A stretch of 64,000 nucleotides of DNA from Clostridium thermarum. Its GTDB lineage: Bacteria > Bacillota > Clostridia > Clostridiales > Clostridiaceae. Shown in pieces: positions 1 to 9,251 of the stretch. The notes under the pieces were generated by a model that did not search any database, had not been told where the DNA came from, and saw only the letters and a list, made by a program, of their open reading frames with translations. The DNA is taken from NCBI RefSeq assembly GCF_006351925.1, contig NZ_CP040924.1:74501-138500 (forward strand). The letters run 5' to 3'. The translations under genes and the position numbers were made by a program. Position 1 is the first letter of the stretch, and each line of letters begins with the position of its first letter.

Positions 1-1
1 C

Positions 2-274
2 TACTATCAGCACCTTGAAGGTAAGACTACCTCAACAAACTCCATGGCAACCCTTTTTGCTTGGACAGGAGCTCTAAGAAAAAGAGGTGAGCTGGATAGT
101 ATTACTGATTTGGTAGCTTTTGCAGATAAGCTGGAGGCAGCAGCTATAAGAACCATAGAAGAAGGCGTAATGACAAAAGAATTAGCTCTTCTTTCAGAAG
201 TTGAAAACAAAACATTAGTAAACACAGAAGAATTTCTCTATGAAATTAAGAAGAGATTAGAAGCTGCACTGTAA
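2..274 (+). CDS. icd: NADP-dependent isocitrate dehydrogenase, C-terminal fragment
   Basis: The window opens inside this gene; about 90 C-terminal residues are visible in frame from base 2. The stretch ETSTNS-like (here GKTTSTNSMATLFAW) followed by a helical tail is typical of the homodimeric eukaryote-like NADP isocitrate dehydrogenases, which convert isocitrate to 2-oxoglutarate and supply glutamate precursors and NADPH in the cytoplasm. The catalytic centre lies upstream of the window. The gene ends at a strong hairpin shared with the converging gene on the other strand. The family call rests on a short stretch, but the motif is distinctive. Confidence 0.8.
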   Translation, partial: YYQHLEGKTTSTNSMATLFAWTGALRKRGELDSITDLVAFADKLEAAAIRTIEEGVMTKELALLSEVENKTLVNTEEFLYEIKKRLEAAL

Positions 275-285
275 TAAATAAACAC

Positions 286-322
286 AAAGGTCCGGGGCAT
301 AATTTGGTTCCGGACCTTTTAT
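286..322. terminator. Bidirectional terminator between icd and the UbiB-family gene
   Basis: The arms AAAGGTCCGG (286-295) and CCGGACCTTT (310-319) form a 10-bp stem, with a T-run on one side and an A-run on the other. It sits between two convergent genes. Confidence 0.85.
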
Positions 323-325
323 AAT

Positions 326-1930
326 TCACATCTTTCCTGACCTAAGAATACTTATTAATATCCACAAAGACATCAATCCGGATATGATAAAACCGGAAAC
401 TCCGATTATAGACATTCCGCGGTATTTGCCCCCTACACTTGAATCAATAATAAGTGAGGACCCAATTATTAAAGAGGAAACAAGTATAGTAGAGGCTAAG
501 CGGTTTACCATTCTGTTTAAGGAGCTTATGGGCTTTTCAAGGTTTCTATGTTCAAATTGTATCTTGGACCTTCCCCTGAGGATACTGTCCGATAGTTCCA
601 GCAGCTTGGAAGGCAATTTTGAAGAATCGTTGGAAAAACGGAGTGCCTTTATAGCGAAGTCTTCAAAGCTGATATCTTTAAGCCAGCTTTTTCGGGTATT
701 GGCTTTTACATAGGGAATGGCCACATCAAGAAGACTTATATCAGGAGCAATTTTTGCCACAACTCCCTCAGCTATAACCATTGTCTTAGCTAATAGAGTA
801 AGTTCCTTGGGCATTCTTATATTGTTTCTGATGGACAGGTCAAATACCTCCTGCAGAACCAAGGAAACCTTTATATTCCGCAGGGAAGTTGAAAGATAAC
901 TTGAAAGTAAATACTCTATATCATCGTATAATTGGTTTCTGTCAACATATCCCGTTCTTGTACCTATAGACAACAATACAGAAATGAGTTTATTTATGTC
1001 TTCGAATACAATGGATATCATAATCTCATTAAGAGCACTTCTAAGGGAATCGGATAGTTCACCCATTATACCGAAATCAATAAAGCAAAGCTTGTTGCCT
1101 TTGATGAGTATATTTCCCGGATGAGGATCACCATGGAAAAAGCCATCCTCAAAGACTTGCTTGAAAAAGGATAGTGCAAGATTTTTACCAAGCTCATTTA
1201 AGTTTATTTTCTCTGACCGCAGCTTGCCGATATCTGAGATTTTAATACCTTCTATCTTTTCCATGGTCACTATTTTCTTTGAGCACATCTCCTTTACAAC
1301 AAAGGGGGTGTACATAAAGCTTACATCCTTATTGAGGTTGCAGAATTTCTCTATGTTTTTAGCCTCCAGCTCAAAGTTAAGTTCTCTTTCCGTTGAAGCA
1401 AGAATTTCATCAAGAGCCTCCTTGGGATCTATTAGAAAATCTTTAAATCTTGCCTTTGTCATGTTAAGTATTCTGCTGAGAATTGCAAGATCCATACGCA
1501 TCTTCTCTTGAATATGGGGTCGCTGTACTTTTACGATTACTTCCCTACCATCCTTTAATACAGCCCTATGTACTTGAGCTATAGAGGCAGAGGCGAGGGG
1601 ATTCTCATCAAAATGTAGAAATAGGGACTTCACATCTTGAGAGAACTCCTCTATAAAGACTTTATCTATGGCATCAAAGTTTTCTGGCGGTACAGAGTCT
1701 TGAAGCTTTGAAAGCTCCTCTATATACGCCAAAGGTAAAATATCAGGACGTGTACTTAAAATCTGACCAATTTTAATAAAGGTAGGACCCAGGGCCTCAA
1801 AAGCTTTTCTTAAATTTGCGGGGGATTTTTCCCCCTTATTGAGTTTTGTATCTACAAGATACCCAAAGCCATAAGAGGCCATTATCTTTACTATTTCTCT
1901 AAAACGTTGGCCGGAATTTTTATACACCAT
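326..1930 (-). CDS. ABC1/UbiB-family atypical kinase
   Basis: The 534-residue protein belongs to the UbiB/ABC1/ADCK family. The family hallmark is visible as FIKIGQILSTRPD near residue 50, followed by an ASIAQVHRA nucleotide-loop segment near residue 113, HGDPHPGNI and the DFG-like IDFGIMGE. The C-terminus (about 485-530) carries two hydrophobic segments that should anchor it in the membrane. Homologues support ubiquinone synthesis, but a strict anaerobe is unlikely to make ubiquinone, so the role here is open; lipid or quinone handling is only an inference. The start at 1930 has an AAGGTGA ribosome site. The carboxyltransferase gene upstream ends 18 bases before, so the two may be co-transcribed. 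Confidence 0.85.
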   Translation of the reverse strand: MVYKNSGQRFREIVKIMASYGFGYLVDTKLNKGEKSPANLRKAFEALGPTFIKIGQILSTRPDILPLAYIEELSKLQDSVPPENFDAIDKVFIEEFSQDVKSLFLHFDENPLASASIAQVHRAVLKDGREVIVKVQRPHIQEKMRMDLAILSRILNMTKARFKDFLIDPKEALDEILASTERELNFELEAKNIEKFCNLNKDVSFMYTPFVVKEMCSKKIVTMEKIEGIKISDIGKLRSEKINLNELGKNLALSFFKQVFEDGFFHGDPHPGNILIKGNKLCFIDFGIMGELSDSLRSALNEIMISIVFEDINKLISVLLSIGTRTGYVDRNQLYDDIEYLLSSYLSTSLRNIKVSLVLQEVFDLSIRNNIRMPKELTLLAKTMVIAEGVVAKIAPDISLLDVAIPYVKANTRKSWLKDISFEDFAIKALRFSNDSSKLPSKLLELSDSILRGRSKIQFEHRNLEKPISSLNRMVNRLASTILVSSLIIGSSLIIDSSVGGKYRGMSIIGVSGFIISGLMSLWILISILRSGKM

Positions 1931-1948
1931 AATATCACCTTCAAAAAA

Positions 1949-3337
1949 TTACACTACAATGGCCTTTACTTCTCTTCGAAGTTCATCGGTAGTAGGATTT
2001 TTTTTCTTCTCCTTAATAAAGTTCTCTGCAATCTGTGGGAACAGGATATAAGAAAGCACGTCTTCATTACTGCTTGTGATATCCTTTAGTTCTTCCTTGG
2101 TTTTATTAAATATAGGCTCTAGGGTATCGGCAAATCTGCCTGTAATTGGCTTATCTTCACCTAAGGCCTTTTCCATTAAGTCAGGATTTATCTGACCTGG
2201 GGCCTTTCCATATTCACCTCTGCAGTAAGCCTTTACTTCCTTGAGAATCATCTTATATCTCTCACCGGTAAGGATATTTACTGTAGCTTGAGTTCCCACC
2301 ATTTGGCTCATAGGAGTTACCAGGGGTGGATAGCCAAGGTCCTCTCTTACCCTTGGAACTTCAGCAAGCACTTCATCCAACTTATCTATAGAGTTTTGAG
2401 CTTTAAGTTGTGAGATCATATTGGACAGCATACCGCCGGGGATCTGGTAAGTTAAGGCTTCTGGCTGTGGGGTCAATACTTTGGAATCCAATTCACCAGT
2501 CTTGGTAAAATGTTCTCTGACAGGCTTAAAGAAGTCGTTAATTTTCTTCAATAGCTTACCGTTCACACCTGTAGAGAAACCAGCTGCTTCTAAAGAGTAA
2601 TGCATTGATTCTGTGGGAGGCTGTGATGTTCCACTTGAAAAGGCTGAAATTGCACAGTCTATTCCGTCCACACCGGCTTCTGCTGCTTTCAGGTAGGCCA
2701 TCTCTGCCAAGCCGTTAGTGGAATGAGAGTGGAGATATATCGGTAGTTTTACAGCCTCCTTTATGGATTTAACCAACTCATAAGCGGTCTGAGGCATTAT
2801 AAGCCCAGCCATGTCTTTTATGCATATAGAATCTGCCCCCATATTTTCTAATTCTTTTGACAATTTAATATAGTTCTCAATGTTGTGAATAGGGCTTACA
2901 GTATATACGATACACCCTTGTGCATGGGCACCCTGTTTCTTGGTTTCATCAATGGCAACCTCTATATTTCTATAGTCATTTAAGGCATCGAAAATTCTTA
3001 AGATATCTATTCCGTTATATACTGCTAATTTGATAAAGTTTCTTACCACATCATCAGGATAATGTTTATAGCCCAGGAGGTTTTGACCTCTTAAAAGCAT
3101 CTGAAGAGGAGTCTTTGTAACTATTCTCTTAATATTCCTTAATCTATCCCAAGGGTCTTCATTAAGATATCTTATGCATGAATCAAAGGTGGCTCCACCC
3201 CAACATTCCAAAGAATGATATCCTGCATCGTCCAGGTCTCTCAGAATAGGAGCAAACTGCTCGAAAGCCATTCTTGTTGCTATCAAGGATTGGTTTGCAT
3301 CTCTCAAAACTGTTTCGGTTATATGTATATTTTTCAT
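1949..3337 (-). CDS. Oxaloacetate decarboxylase alpha / pyruvate carboxylase B-type carboxyltransferase
   Basis: The 462-residue protein has the HMGL-like TIM barrel and conserved carboxylase domain of biotin-dependent carboxyltransferases. Visible motifs are ETVLRDANQS at the N-terminus, ICIKDMAG with the lysine expected to be carbamylated, and the metal-binding HSHSTNG. The PYC_OADA domain follows to about residue 430. There is no MKM biotinylation motif at the C-terminus, so a separate biotin carrier is needed, and none lies in this window. The likely reaction is carboxyl transfer between oxaloacetate and biotin, feeding or draining the C4 pool next to icd. Start chosen at the ATG behind GAGGTGAGCTA. 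Whether it works as a decarboxylase or a carboxylase cannot be told from sequence. Confidence 0.85.
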   Translation of the reverse strand: MKNIHITETVLRDANQSLIATRMAFEQFAPILRDLDDAGYHSLECWGGATFDSCIRYLNEDPWDRLRNIKRIVTKTPLQMLLRGQNLLGYKHYPDDVVRNFIKLAVYNGIDILRIFDALNDYRNIEVAIDETKKQGAHAQGCIVYTVSPIHNIENYIKLSKELENMGADSICIKDMAGLIMPQTAYELVKSIKEAVKLPIYLHSHSTNGLAEMAYLKAAEAGVDGIDCAISAFSSGTSQPPTESMHYSLEAAGFSTGVNGKLLKKINDFFKPVREHFTKTGELDSKVLTPQPEALTYQIPGGMLSNMISQLKAQNSIDKLDEVLAEVPRVREDLGYPPLVTPMSQMVGTQATVNILTGERYKMILKEVKAYCRGEYGKAPGQINPDLMEKALGEDKPITGRFADTLEPIFNKTKEELKDITSSNEDVLSYILFPQIAENFIKEKKKNPTTDELRREVKAIVV

Positions 3338-3427
3338 TAGCTCACCTCAATTTACTAGTATATTACATTAATATTCTAGCATAAAGGGGGTAAGAAGTGA
3401 TAAATAAAATTTTGAACAAGCACCCTG

Positions 3428-3456
3428 TTGACTTTAAAGTAAGTTTATACTAAAAT
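3428..3456 (+). promoter_or_regulatory. Sigma-A-type promoter of tRNA-Arg
   Basis: TTGACT and TAAAAT are separated by 17 bases and end 15 bases before the mature tRNA. Confidence 0.65.
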
Positions 3457-3471
3457 AAATAGGTATCGTGA

Positions 3472-3545
3472 GTTTCCGTAGCTCAGTAGGATAGAGCGTT
3501 CGCCTCCTAAGCGAAAGGCCGTGGGTTCGATTCCCGCCGGGAACA
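3472..3545 (+). tRNA. tRNA-Arg (anticodon CCT)
   Basis: A full cloverleaf can be folded: acceptor GTTTCCG/CGGGAAC, a D arm with AGTAGGATA loop, anticodon stem TTCGC/GCGAA around the loop CTCCTAA, and a T arm with TTCGATT. The anticodon CCT reads AGG, a common arginine codon in AT-rich genomes. The discriminator is A and no CCA is encoded, so CCA must be added after processing. Confidence 0.95.
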
Positions 3546-3551
3546 CTGATA

Positions 3552-3587
3552 AAAGCCTGTAATCTGATTTGGATTACAGGCTTTTTA
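3552..3587 (+). terminator. Terminator after tRNA-Arg
   Basis: The arms AAAGCCTGTAATC and GATTACAGGCTTT form a 13-bp stem followed by a T-run. Confidence 0.85.
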
Positions 3588-3606
3588 GTTTTTTGAAAAA
3601 ATGCTG

Positions 3607-3635
3607 TTGATTTTTTAACTAAGTTATTGTATTAT
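3607..3635 (+). promoter_or_regulatory. Promoter of the xpt riboswitch leader
   Basis: TTGATT, a 17-base spacer and TATTAT lie about 50 bases before the aptamer, the right place to start a leader that contains the riboswitch. Confidence 0.6.
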
Positions 3636-3692
3636 GATTATAACAAAGAGAAATGACGAATGAAATTTAAGCAAAATTAAATAATGTTCGTG

Positions 3693-3767
3693 AATTCCTG
3701 TATATGTTTAGTGATATGGACTAAATGTTTCTACCGGACTACCGTAAATGGTCTGACTATGGGAGTT
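3693..3767 (+). promoter_or_regulatory. Purine riboswitch aptamer, guanine type
   Basis: The sequence shows the conserved purine-aptamer core: the P2 arm TTTAG/CTAAA around TGATATGG, the J2/3 segment TGTTTCTACC, the P3 loop with CCGTAAATGG, and J3/1 TGACTATGG. P1 pairs AATTCCTGTA (3693-3702) with TATGGGAGTT (3758-3767). The specificity base at the position equal to C74 of the xpt aptamer is C (base 3757), which is known to select guanine or hypoxanthine rather than adenine. With purine bound, the terminator at 3834-3875 should form and switch off xpt. Confidence 0.93.
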
Positions 3768-3833
3768 TATATAGAGGCGTGCTCTATGTTCGTATACGTA
3801 GGGTGTTGTTATTATTGTTTTGAAGTCTTTATA

Positions 3834-3875
3834 TAAGCTTTCTAGGTTGAAACATCAACTTAGAAAGCTTTTTTC
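3834..3875 (+). terminator. Riboswitch-controlled attenuator of xpt
   Basis: AAGCTTTCTAGGTTGA pairs with TCAACTTAGAAAGCTT and is followed by six T residues, 30 bases before xpt. It lies downstream of the aptamer and is the expected expression platform. Confidence 0.85.
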
Positions 3876-3904
3876 ATTATTAATGAATTAGAGGAGATAC
3901 AGCT

Positions 3905-4477
3905 ATGGAGCTATTGAAGAACAAGATATTGTCAGAAGGCAAGGTTATAGGAAATACCGTTTTAAAAGTAGACAACTTCCTCAATCATCAACTGGATATA
4001 CCACTGTTCAATGAGATGGGAAAGGAATTTAGAAGGATATTTAACCGGGATAGGGTTACAAAGATACTCACTATAGAAGCTTCCGGTATTGCAATTGCCA
4101 GTATTGCAGCACAGTACTTCAATGTGCCGGTAGTTTTTGCAAAAAAGTACGCTGGGAGAAATATGGATAGTGAAACCTATGAAAGCGAAGTTTATTCCTT
4201 TACAAAGCAGCAGTCTTACAAGGTTAGAGTTTCAAAGAAATATATAGATGTTTCTGACAAGGTACTGATAATTGATGACTTTTTAGCTAATGGAAGAGCT
4301 CTTCTTGGACTAAGCGATATCGTTAGACAAGCGGGTGCAGAAGTAGTGGGAGCAGGAATAGTAATTGAAAAAGCTTTCCAGGGAGGAAGAAAGCTCGTAG
4401 AAGAGGCCGGTGTGAGAGTTGAATCTCTTGCAATAATAGAATCTATGGAAAGCGGAAAGGTAATTTTTAAGGATTAA
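3905..4477 (+). CDS. xpt: Xanthine phosphoribosyltransferase
   Basis: The 190-residue protein matches Xpt in length and sequence pattern. It transfers phosphoribose from PRPP to xanthine (and guanine more weakly) for purine salvage in the cytoplasm. The PRPP-binding motif is [11 protein letters not shown] near residue 120, preceded by the VVFAKKYAG segment typical of the family. The start has a GAGGAG ribosome site eight bases upstream. A guanine riboswitch and attenuator precede it. No terminator is visible in the 54 bases before the nucleoside-transporter genes, so the riboswitch may control those genes as well. Confidence 0.95.
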   Translation: MELLKNKILSEGKVIGNTVLKVDNFLNHQLDIPLFNEMGKEFRRIFNRDRVTKILTIEASGIAIASIAAQYFNVPVVFAKKYAGRNMDSETYESEVYSFTKQQSYKVRVSKKYIDVSDKVLIIDDFLANGRALLGLSDIVRQAGAEVVGAGIVIEKAFQGGRKLVEEAGVRVESLAIIESMESGKVIFKD

Positions 4478-4531
4478 GGCTATACAAATAGCTTTAAATA
4501 ATAAAACTAAAATTTTAGGAGGGGCTATTAC

Positions 4532-5665
4532 ATGAAAAAAATAGCAAGATTAATGCTCATTTTAGTAGTTGCAATGGGAGTAGCATTCACCGGTTGTGCA
4601 AAAAGTGATGGAGTAGAAAAATCAAATTCTTCAGGCGAAAATAACAACGAAAAATTAAAGGTTGGATTCCTTTATGTTGGACCTGTAGGGGATGGTGGCT
4701 ATACATATGCCCATGATCAAGGAAGATTGTACTTGCAGGAAAAACTTGGAGATAAGGTAGATGCAACTATAATAAAAGAAAGTGTTAAAGAAGATGATGC
4801 TGAAGTTCTTCAGGTTTGCGAAGAAATGATAAACAATGGTGTTAAGGTTATATTTGGTACAAGCTATGGCTTTATGAATGGTATGAAAAAAGCTGCAGAA
4901 AATCATCCTGATGTAAAGTTCCTTCACTGCTCAGGTTATGAAATGGCAGAAAACATGTCCAACTACTTCGGAAGAGACTATCAGGTAAGATATTTATCCG
5001 GTATTGTTGCAGGAATGAAGACTAAGGCTAACAAGATTGGTTATGTTGCGGCCTTCCCAATTCCTGAATGTGTTAGAGGTATAAATGCTTTCACTTTAGG
5101 TGTTAGATCTGTAAATCCAGATGCTGTAGTAAAGGTTACTTGGACAAATACTTGGTATGATCCGGTTAAGGAAAAGGAAGCTGCCAAGGCTCTGTTAGAC
5201 GATGGTGTTGATATAATAGCACAACATCAGGATACAACAGGTCCACAGCAGGCTGCTGAAGAAAAGGGAGTCTGGTCTATAGGTTACAACTCAGACATGA
5301 GCGCTGCTGCACCAAATGCTTATATGACAGCACCAATCTGGAACTGGGGTCCATACTATGTTGATCAGGTTCAGAAGATACTTGATGGAACTTGGAAGGC
5401 AGAAAGTTACTGGGGAGCAATTGATGCAGATGACAGCAAGAGCATAATATATCTTGCACCACTTACAAAGAATGCTCCTGAAGGCGCTCAGGAAGCTGTA
5501 GATAAAGCTAAGGCTGATATAATTTCCGGAAAGAATAAGGTATTTGTAGGACCATTAAAGGACAACACCGGAGCCTTAAAGGTTGCTGAGGGGGTTGAAA
5601 TGACAGACGAGGAAATGCTGAGCTTTGATTGGTTTGTAGAAGGCGTTGAAGGAAAAGTAAATTAA
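4532..5665 (+). CDS. BMP-family nucleoside-binding lipoprotein of an ABC transporter
   Basis: The 377-residue secreted lipoprotein has a signal peptide with lipobox FTGC (Cys21). A basic-membrane-protein/PnrA-like fold follows, with the early strand KVGFLYVGPVGDGGYTYAH. BMP proteins bind purine nucleosides outside the membrane and deliver them to the permeases encoded just downstream. An AGGAGGGG ribosome site precedes the ATG. Its place between xpt and the permeases supports uptake of guanosine, inosine or similar compounds. Some family members bind other small molecules, so the substrate is inferred from context. Confidence 0.88.
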   Translation: MKKIARLMLILVVAMGVAFTGCAKSDGVEKSNSSGENNNEKLKVGFLYVGPVGDGGYTYAHDQGRLYLQEKLGDKVDATIIKESVKEDDAEVLQVCEEMINNGVKVIFGTSYGFMNGMKKAAENHPDVKFLHCSGYEMAENMSNYFGRDYQVRYLSGIVAGMKTKANKIGYVAAFPIPECVRGINAFTLGVRSVNPDAVVKVTWTNTWYDPVKEKEAAKALLDDGVDIIAQHQDTTGPQQAAEEKGVWSIGYNSDMSAAAPNAYMTAPIWNWGPYYVDQVQKILDGTWKAESYWGAIDADDSKSIIYLAPLTKNAPEGAQEAVDKAKADIISGKNKVFVGPLKDNTGALKVAEGVEMTDEEMLSFDWFVEGVEGKVN

Positions 5666-5688
5666 AGTAAATTATAAAGGGTGGTACT

Positions 5689-7221
5689 ATGAGTAATGTT
5701 CCATGTATATCCATGAAGGGAATAACAAAGGTTTTTGGTAAGGTTACGGCAAACAATAATATAAATCTTGAAGTTAATAGCGGAGAAGTTCATGCACTAT
5801 TAGGAGAAAATGGAGCAGGCAAGAGTACACTCATGAACATTCTGTCAGGGATTTACCTCCCTGACAGAGGTTCTATTTTTATTGATGGAAAGGAAGTAAG
5901 CTTTTCATCTCCTAAAGATGCAATAAAGGCAAAGATCGGTATGATACATCAGCATTTTAAGCTGGTAGATGTCATGACTGGCTTGGAGAACATAATGTTA
6001 GGCCAAAAGTTAGGCCTTTTTATGAATAAGAATAGAATTGAAAACAAGGTAAAAGAAATTATTGAAAAGTACTCTCTGGACATTGACGTAAATAAGAGAG
6101 TATACGACATGTCCGTTGGGGAAAAGCAGATACTTGAAATAATAAAGGTGCTGTATAGGGGAGCGAAGATTCTTGTACTGGATGAACCTACAACCGTATT
6201 TACTCCCCAAGAGACCAAAAAGCTGTTTAGGATTATGAATAAAATGAGGCAGCAGGGCTGTGCTGTAATTTTCATAAGCCACAAAATGGACGAGGTTATG
6301 GAAATTGCGGATAGAATCACTGTTTTGAGAAAAGGCGAAACCATAACCACCGTTAACAAGAAAGACACTAATCCTAAACACCTGGCAGAACTTATGGTAG
6401 GACATTCTGTGGATTTATCAATTAAACGACTGGACATTGAAAAAGGGGAAAAGACCTTAGAGGTTAAAGAACTTAAGGTCTATGATAAGGATGGAGTAGA
6501 GGTTATTAAGGACATGACCTTTGATATCAAAGCCGGAGAAATCCTTGGGGTTGCAGGCATAGTAAACAGCGGTCAAAAGGAATTATGTGAAGCAATCTTT
6601 GGAATGCAGCCTATAAAATCCGGACAAATTCTATTTGAGGGCGAAAACCTGGTAGGGAAAACTACCAGAGAGATAATAAAAAAAGGTATAAGCATGAGCT
6701 TTATACCGGAAGACAGATTAGGAATGGGACTGGTTGGTTCCATGGATATGGTGGACAATATAATGCTTAAGGAATATCATTCTCAAAAGGGCTTATTTAT
6801 AAATAAAAAGCCTGCAGTTCTAAAGGCTAAGGAAATAGTAAAGCAGTTAAAAATAAAAACTCCGGGAATCCATTATCCAGTAAAAAACTTATCCGGTGGA
6901 AATATTCAGAAGATACTCCTGGGAAGAGAGCTGGCATCACAGCCTAAGGTTCTCATTATGGCCTATCCGGTTAGGGGCTTGGATGTTAACACCTGTCACA
7001 CTATCTATAACCTTATAAATGAACAAAAGGCTAAAGGAGCAGCGGTACTGCTTATTGGAGAAGACTTAGATGTACTTATTGCGCTAAGTGACAGGATTAT
7101 GGTTGTTAATCGCGGTGAAGTTACCGGTATTGTGGATGCGGAAGACACCACAAAAGAACAATTAGGCTTATTGATGATGGGACACAAAAATACAGTGCAG
7201 GAGGGATACGTAATTGCTTAG
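5689..7221 (+). CDS. Nucleoside ABC transporter, tandem ATP-binding protein
   Basis: The 510-residue protein has two fused ABC domains (about 5-240 and 255-500), as in the NupA/YufO and RbsA-like ATPases. The first domain has an intact Walker A (GENGAGKST), signature (MSVGEKQ) and Walker B (LVLDEPT). The second is degenerate: GIVNSGQKE replaces Walker A and LIMAYPVRGLD replaces Walker B, while the signature LSGGNIQK is kept. This asymmetry is normal for the family. It energises the two permeases downstream, and its end overlaps the next gene by eight bases, suggesting translational coupling. Confidence 0.92.
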   Translation: MSNVPCISMKGITKVFGKVTANNNINLEVNSGEVHALLGENGAGKSTLMNILSGIYLPDRGSIFIDGKEVSFSSPKDAIKAKIGMIHQHFKLVDVMTGLENIMLGQKLGLFMNKNRIENKVKEIIEKYSLDIDVNKRVYDMSVGEKQILEIIKVLYRGAKILVLDEPTTVFTPQETKKLFRIMNKMRQQGCAVIFISHKMDEVMEIADRITVLRKGETITTVNKKDTNPKHLAELMVGHSVDLSIKRLDIEKGEKTLEVKELKVYDKDGVEVIKDMTFDIKAGEILGVAGIVNSGQKELCEAIFGMQPIKSGQILFEGENLVGKTTREIIKKGISMSFIPEDRLGMGLVGSMDMVDNIMLKEYHSQKGLFINKKPAVLKAKEIVKQLKIKTPGIHYPVKNLSGGNIQKILLGRELASQPKVLIMAYPVRGLDVNTCHTIYNLINEQKAKGAAVLLIGEDLDVLIALSDRIMVVNRGEVTGIVDAEDTTKEQLGLLMMGHKNTVQEGYVIA

Positions 7222-8293
7222 ATTTGTAAAGAGAGATGAAATAGGCAAAAGGCAAAGTATTGCCATAAGAATTGCAGCGGTGATTCTTGCACTTGTAGTT
7301 TCAGGAATATACTTATTCTTTATTGATTTAAATCCTGTGCAGATTTATACTGCCATGGTGAAGGGGTCTTTTGGTTCTGCATACTATCTTAGGGAGACAA
7401 TAACAAAGGCAATTCCTCTGTGCATTACCGCATTAGGAATAGCTGTGGCCTTTAAGATGCAGTTCTGGAACATCGGGGCTGAAGGCCAGATCATGATGGG
7501 TGCCTTCTGTGCTTCTATCTTTGCCTTATGGACACCGAACATTCCCAAAACAGTACTGTTGCTAATAATGGCTGCAGCCGGTGTTATTGGTGGAAGTCTG
7601 TGGGCTCTGCTGCCGGCAATTTTTAAATCTAAATGGGGTACCAATGAAACGATTATCACCTTGATGATGAACTATATAGCCTTAAAGTGGGTAAACTACC
7701 TGCAATATGGTCCTTGGAAGGATCCAAAGGCCATGGGCTTTGCCAGAATAGCATCCTTTACAGACAATGCTCTTCTTCCCAAGGTGTTTAAAATCAATAT
7801 AGGATGGATTATAGCAATAGTCCTGGTAGTACTTATATATGTTTTTATGAACTACACCAAGAAGGGGTATGAAATTTCCGTACTTGGAGAAAGCGAAAAC
7901 ACCGCACTATATTCCGGTGTTAATATAAAGAAAACTATAGTAATATCAATATTATTAAGTGGAGGACTCTGTGGCCTTGTGGGTATGATTCAGGCTTCAG
8001 GTGTCAGTGGCACTTTGGCAGATAATGTTTCCGGGGGGTACGGATTCACTGCCATAATAGTGTCTTGGCTTGGTGCATTAAGTGCACCAATAATAGCTGT
8101 AGTGTCGGTGTTGTTCGCTGCACTAATAAGAGGGGGATCTTATATACAAACCACCTTTGGAATACCAGAGGCAGTAGCCCAGGTACTTCAATCCATGATA
8201 TTATTCTTTGTCCTTGGTAGCGAATTTTTTATAAGGTTTAAAGTTGAAAAGAAAAGCAGTAAGGCTGTGGAGAAAGTAGGTGAGGCAGTATGA
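7214..8293 (+). CDS. Nucleoside ABC transporter permease 1
   Basis: The 359-residue membrane protein of the branched-chain/ribose-type permease family (BPD_transp_2, NupB/YufP-like) has about eight to ten hydrophobic segments. The conserved cytoplasmic loop SVLGESENTALYSGV matches the EAA-like region of nucleoside permeases. Translation appears to start at a TTG at 7214, behind the GGAGGG at 7200, and overlaps the ATPase gene by eight bases. It forms the membrane channel together with the next gene. Confidence 0.9.
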   Translation: MLRFVKRDEIGKRQSIAIRIAAVILALVVSGIYLFFIDLNPVQIYTAMVKGSFGSAYYLRETITKAIPLCITALGIAVAFKMQFWNIGAEGQIMMGAFCASIFALWTPNIPKTVLLLIMAAAGVIGGSLWALLPAIFKSKWGTNETIITLMMNYIALKWVNYLQYGPWKDPKAMGFARIASFTDNALLPKVFKINIGWIIAIVLVVLIYVFMNYTKKGYEISVLGESENTALYSGVNIKKTIVISILLSGGLCGLVGMIQASGVSGTLADNVSGGYGFTAIIVSWLGALSAPIIAVVSVLFAALIRGGSYIQTTFGIPEAVAQVLQSMILFFVLGSEFFIRFKVEKKSSKAVEKVGEAV

Positions 8294-9237
8294 ATTGGAT
8301 AGATTGGATGGTGGCACTACTTGCCGCAGCGGTTGTTTCCGGAACACCAATTCTATTTGCCACCTTAGGAGAAATTATCATTGAAAAGGTAGGACATCTT
8401 AACCTAGGGGTAGAGGGCTTAATGCTTATGGGTGCTGTAGTAGGCTTTACCGTTGGACTAAATACCTCAAGCCCAGTGCTTGCAGTTTTGGCAGCGATGG
8501 TAATAGGAGCCGTTGGGGGCTTAATCTACGCTTTTTTAACGGTTACCCTGAGAGCAAATCATACTGTAACCGGTCTTACCCTGACAACCTTTGGAACCGG
8601 TCTTTCAAGCTTCATGGGAAAAAAGCTTGTGGGTCAAACCACACCGGAAGTTATTAAAACCTTCTTTAACGAATATCCTATTCCTCTGCTAAGCAAAATA
8701 CCGGTGTTAGGAAGGGTATTTTTCAATCATGACATCTTTGTCTATGCCGGATATTTAACAGCCATTGCAGTAGGAATATATCTATACAAAACCAGCAAAG
8801 GCCTAAATTTAAGGGCTATAGGAGAAAATCCAGGCTGTGCTGATGCTGCCAGCGTCAATATCTCCCTATATAAATATGTTCATATTCTTGCTGGCTGTGC
8901 ACTATGCGCTATTGGCGGAGCATACCTTTCACTGGTATACATCGACACCTATCAGGAAAATGTGGTAATGGGCAGGGGCTGGATTGCTATTGCCCTGGTA
9001 ATATTCGCAGCCTGGAATCCTTATAAGGCACTAATAGGGGCATACCTCTTCGGAGGCCTCGGAATACTAGGCTTCAGACTTCAAAGTGCAGGCATGCATG
9101 GCATTTCTCAATCTCTTGTGGATATGCTGCCTTATCTGGTAACTATAGTTATACTTGTAATGGTATCTATGAAGAAATCAAAGAAGAATTCACCTCCAAA
9201 GGCCCTTGGCATAGCTTACTTTAGAGAAGAACGATAA
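8290..9237 (+). CDS. Nucleoside ABC transporter permease 2
   Basis: The 315-residue membrane protein of the NupC/YufQ type begins in an ATGA overlap with the stop of the first permease. It shows the family's GEIIIEKVGHLNLGVEGLML start and the loop LNLRAIGENPGCADAASVN. It should pair with the first permease as a heterodimer for purine nucleoside uptake. A strong terminator follows after 14 bases, so this is the last gene of the xpt-transporter transcript. Confidence 0.9.
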   Translation: MNWIDWMVALLAAAVVSGTPILFATLGEIIIEKVGHLNLGVEGLMLMGAVVGFTVGLNTSSPVLAVLAAMVIGAVGGLIYAFLTVTLRANHTVTGLTLTTFGTGLSSFMGKKLVGQTTPEVIKTFFNEYPIPLLSKIPVLGRVFFNHDIFVYAGYLTAIAVGIYLYKTSKGLNLRAIGENPGCADAASVNISLYKYVHILAGCALCAIGGAYLSLVYIDTYQENVVMGRGWIAIALVIFAAWNPYKALIGAYLFGGLGILGFRLQSAGMHGISQSLVDMLPYLVTIVILVMVSMKKSKKNSPPKALGIAYFREER

Positions 9238-9251
9238 CTTTAGTTATAATG

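Noticed and set aside
5949..6437. A 162-codon open frame on the minus strand inside the ABC ATPase gene
   Set aside because: It covers conserved Walker B and signature codons of the real gene and has no supporting signal.
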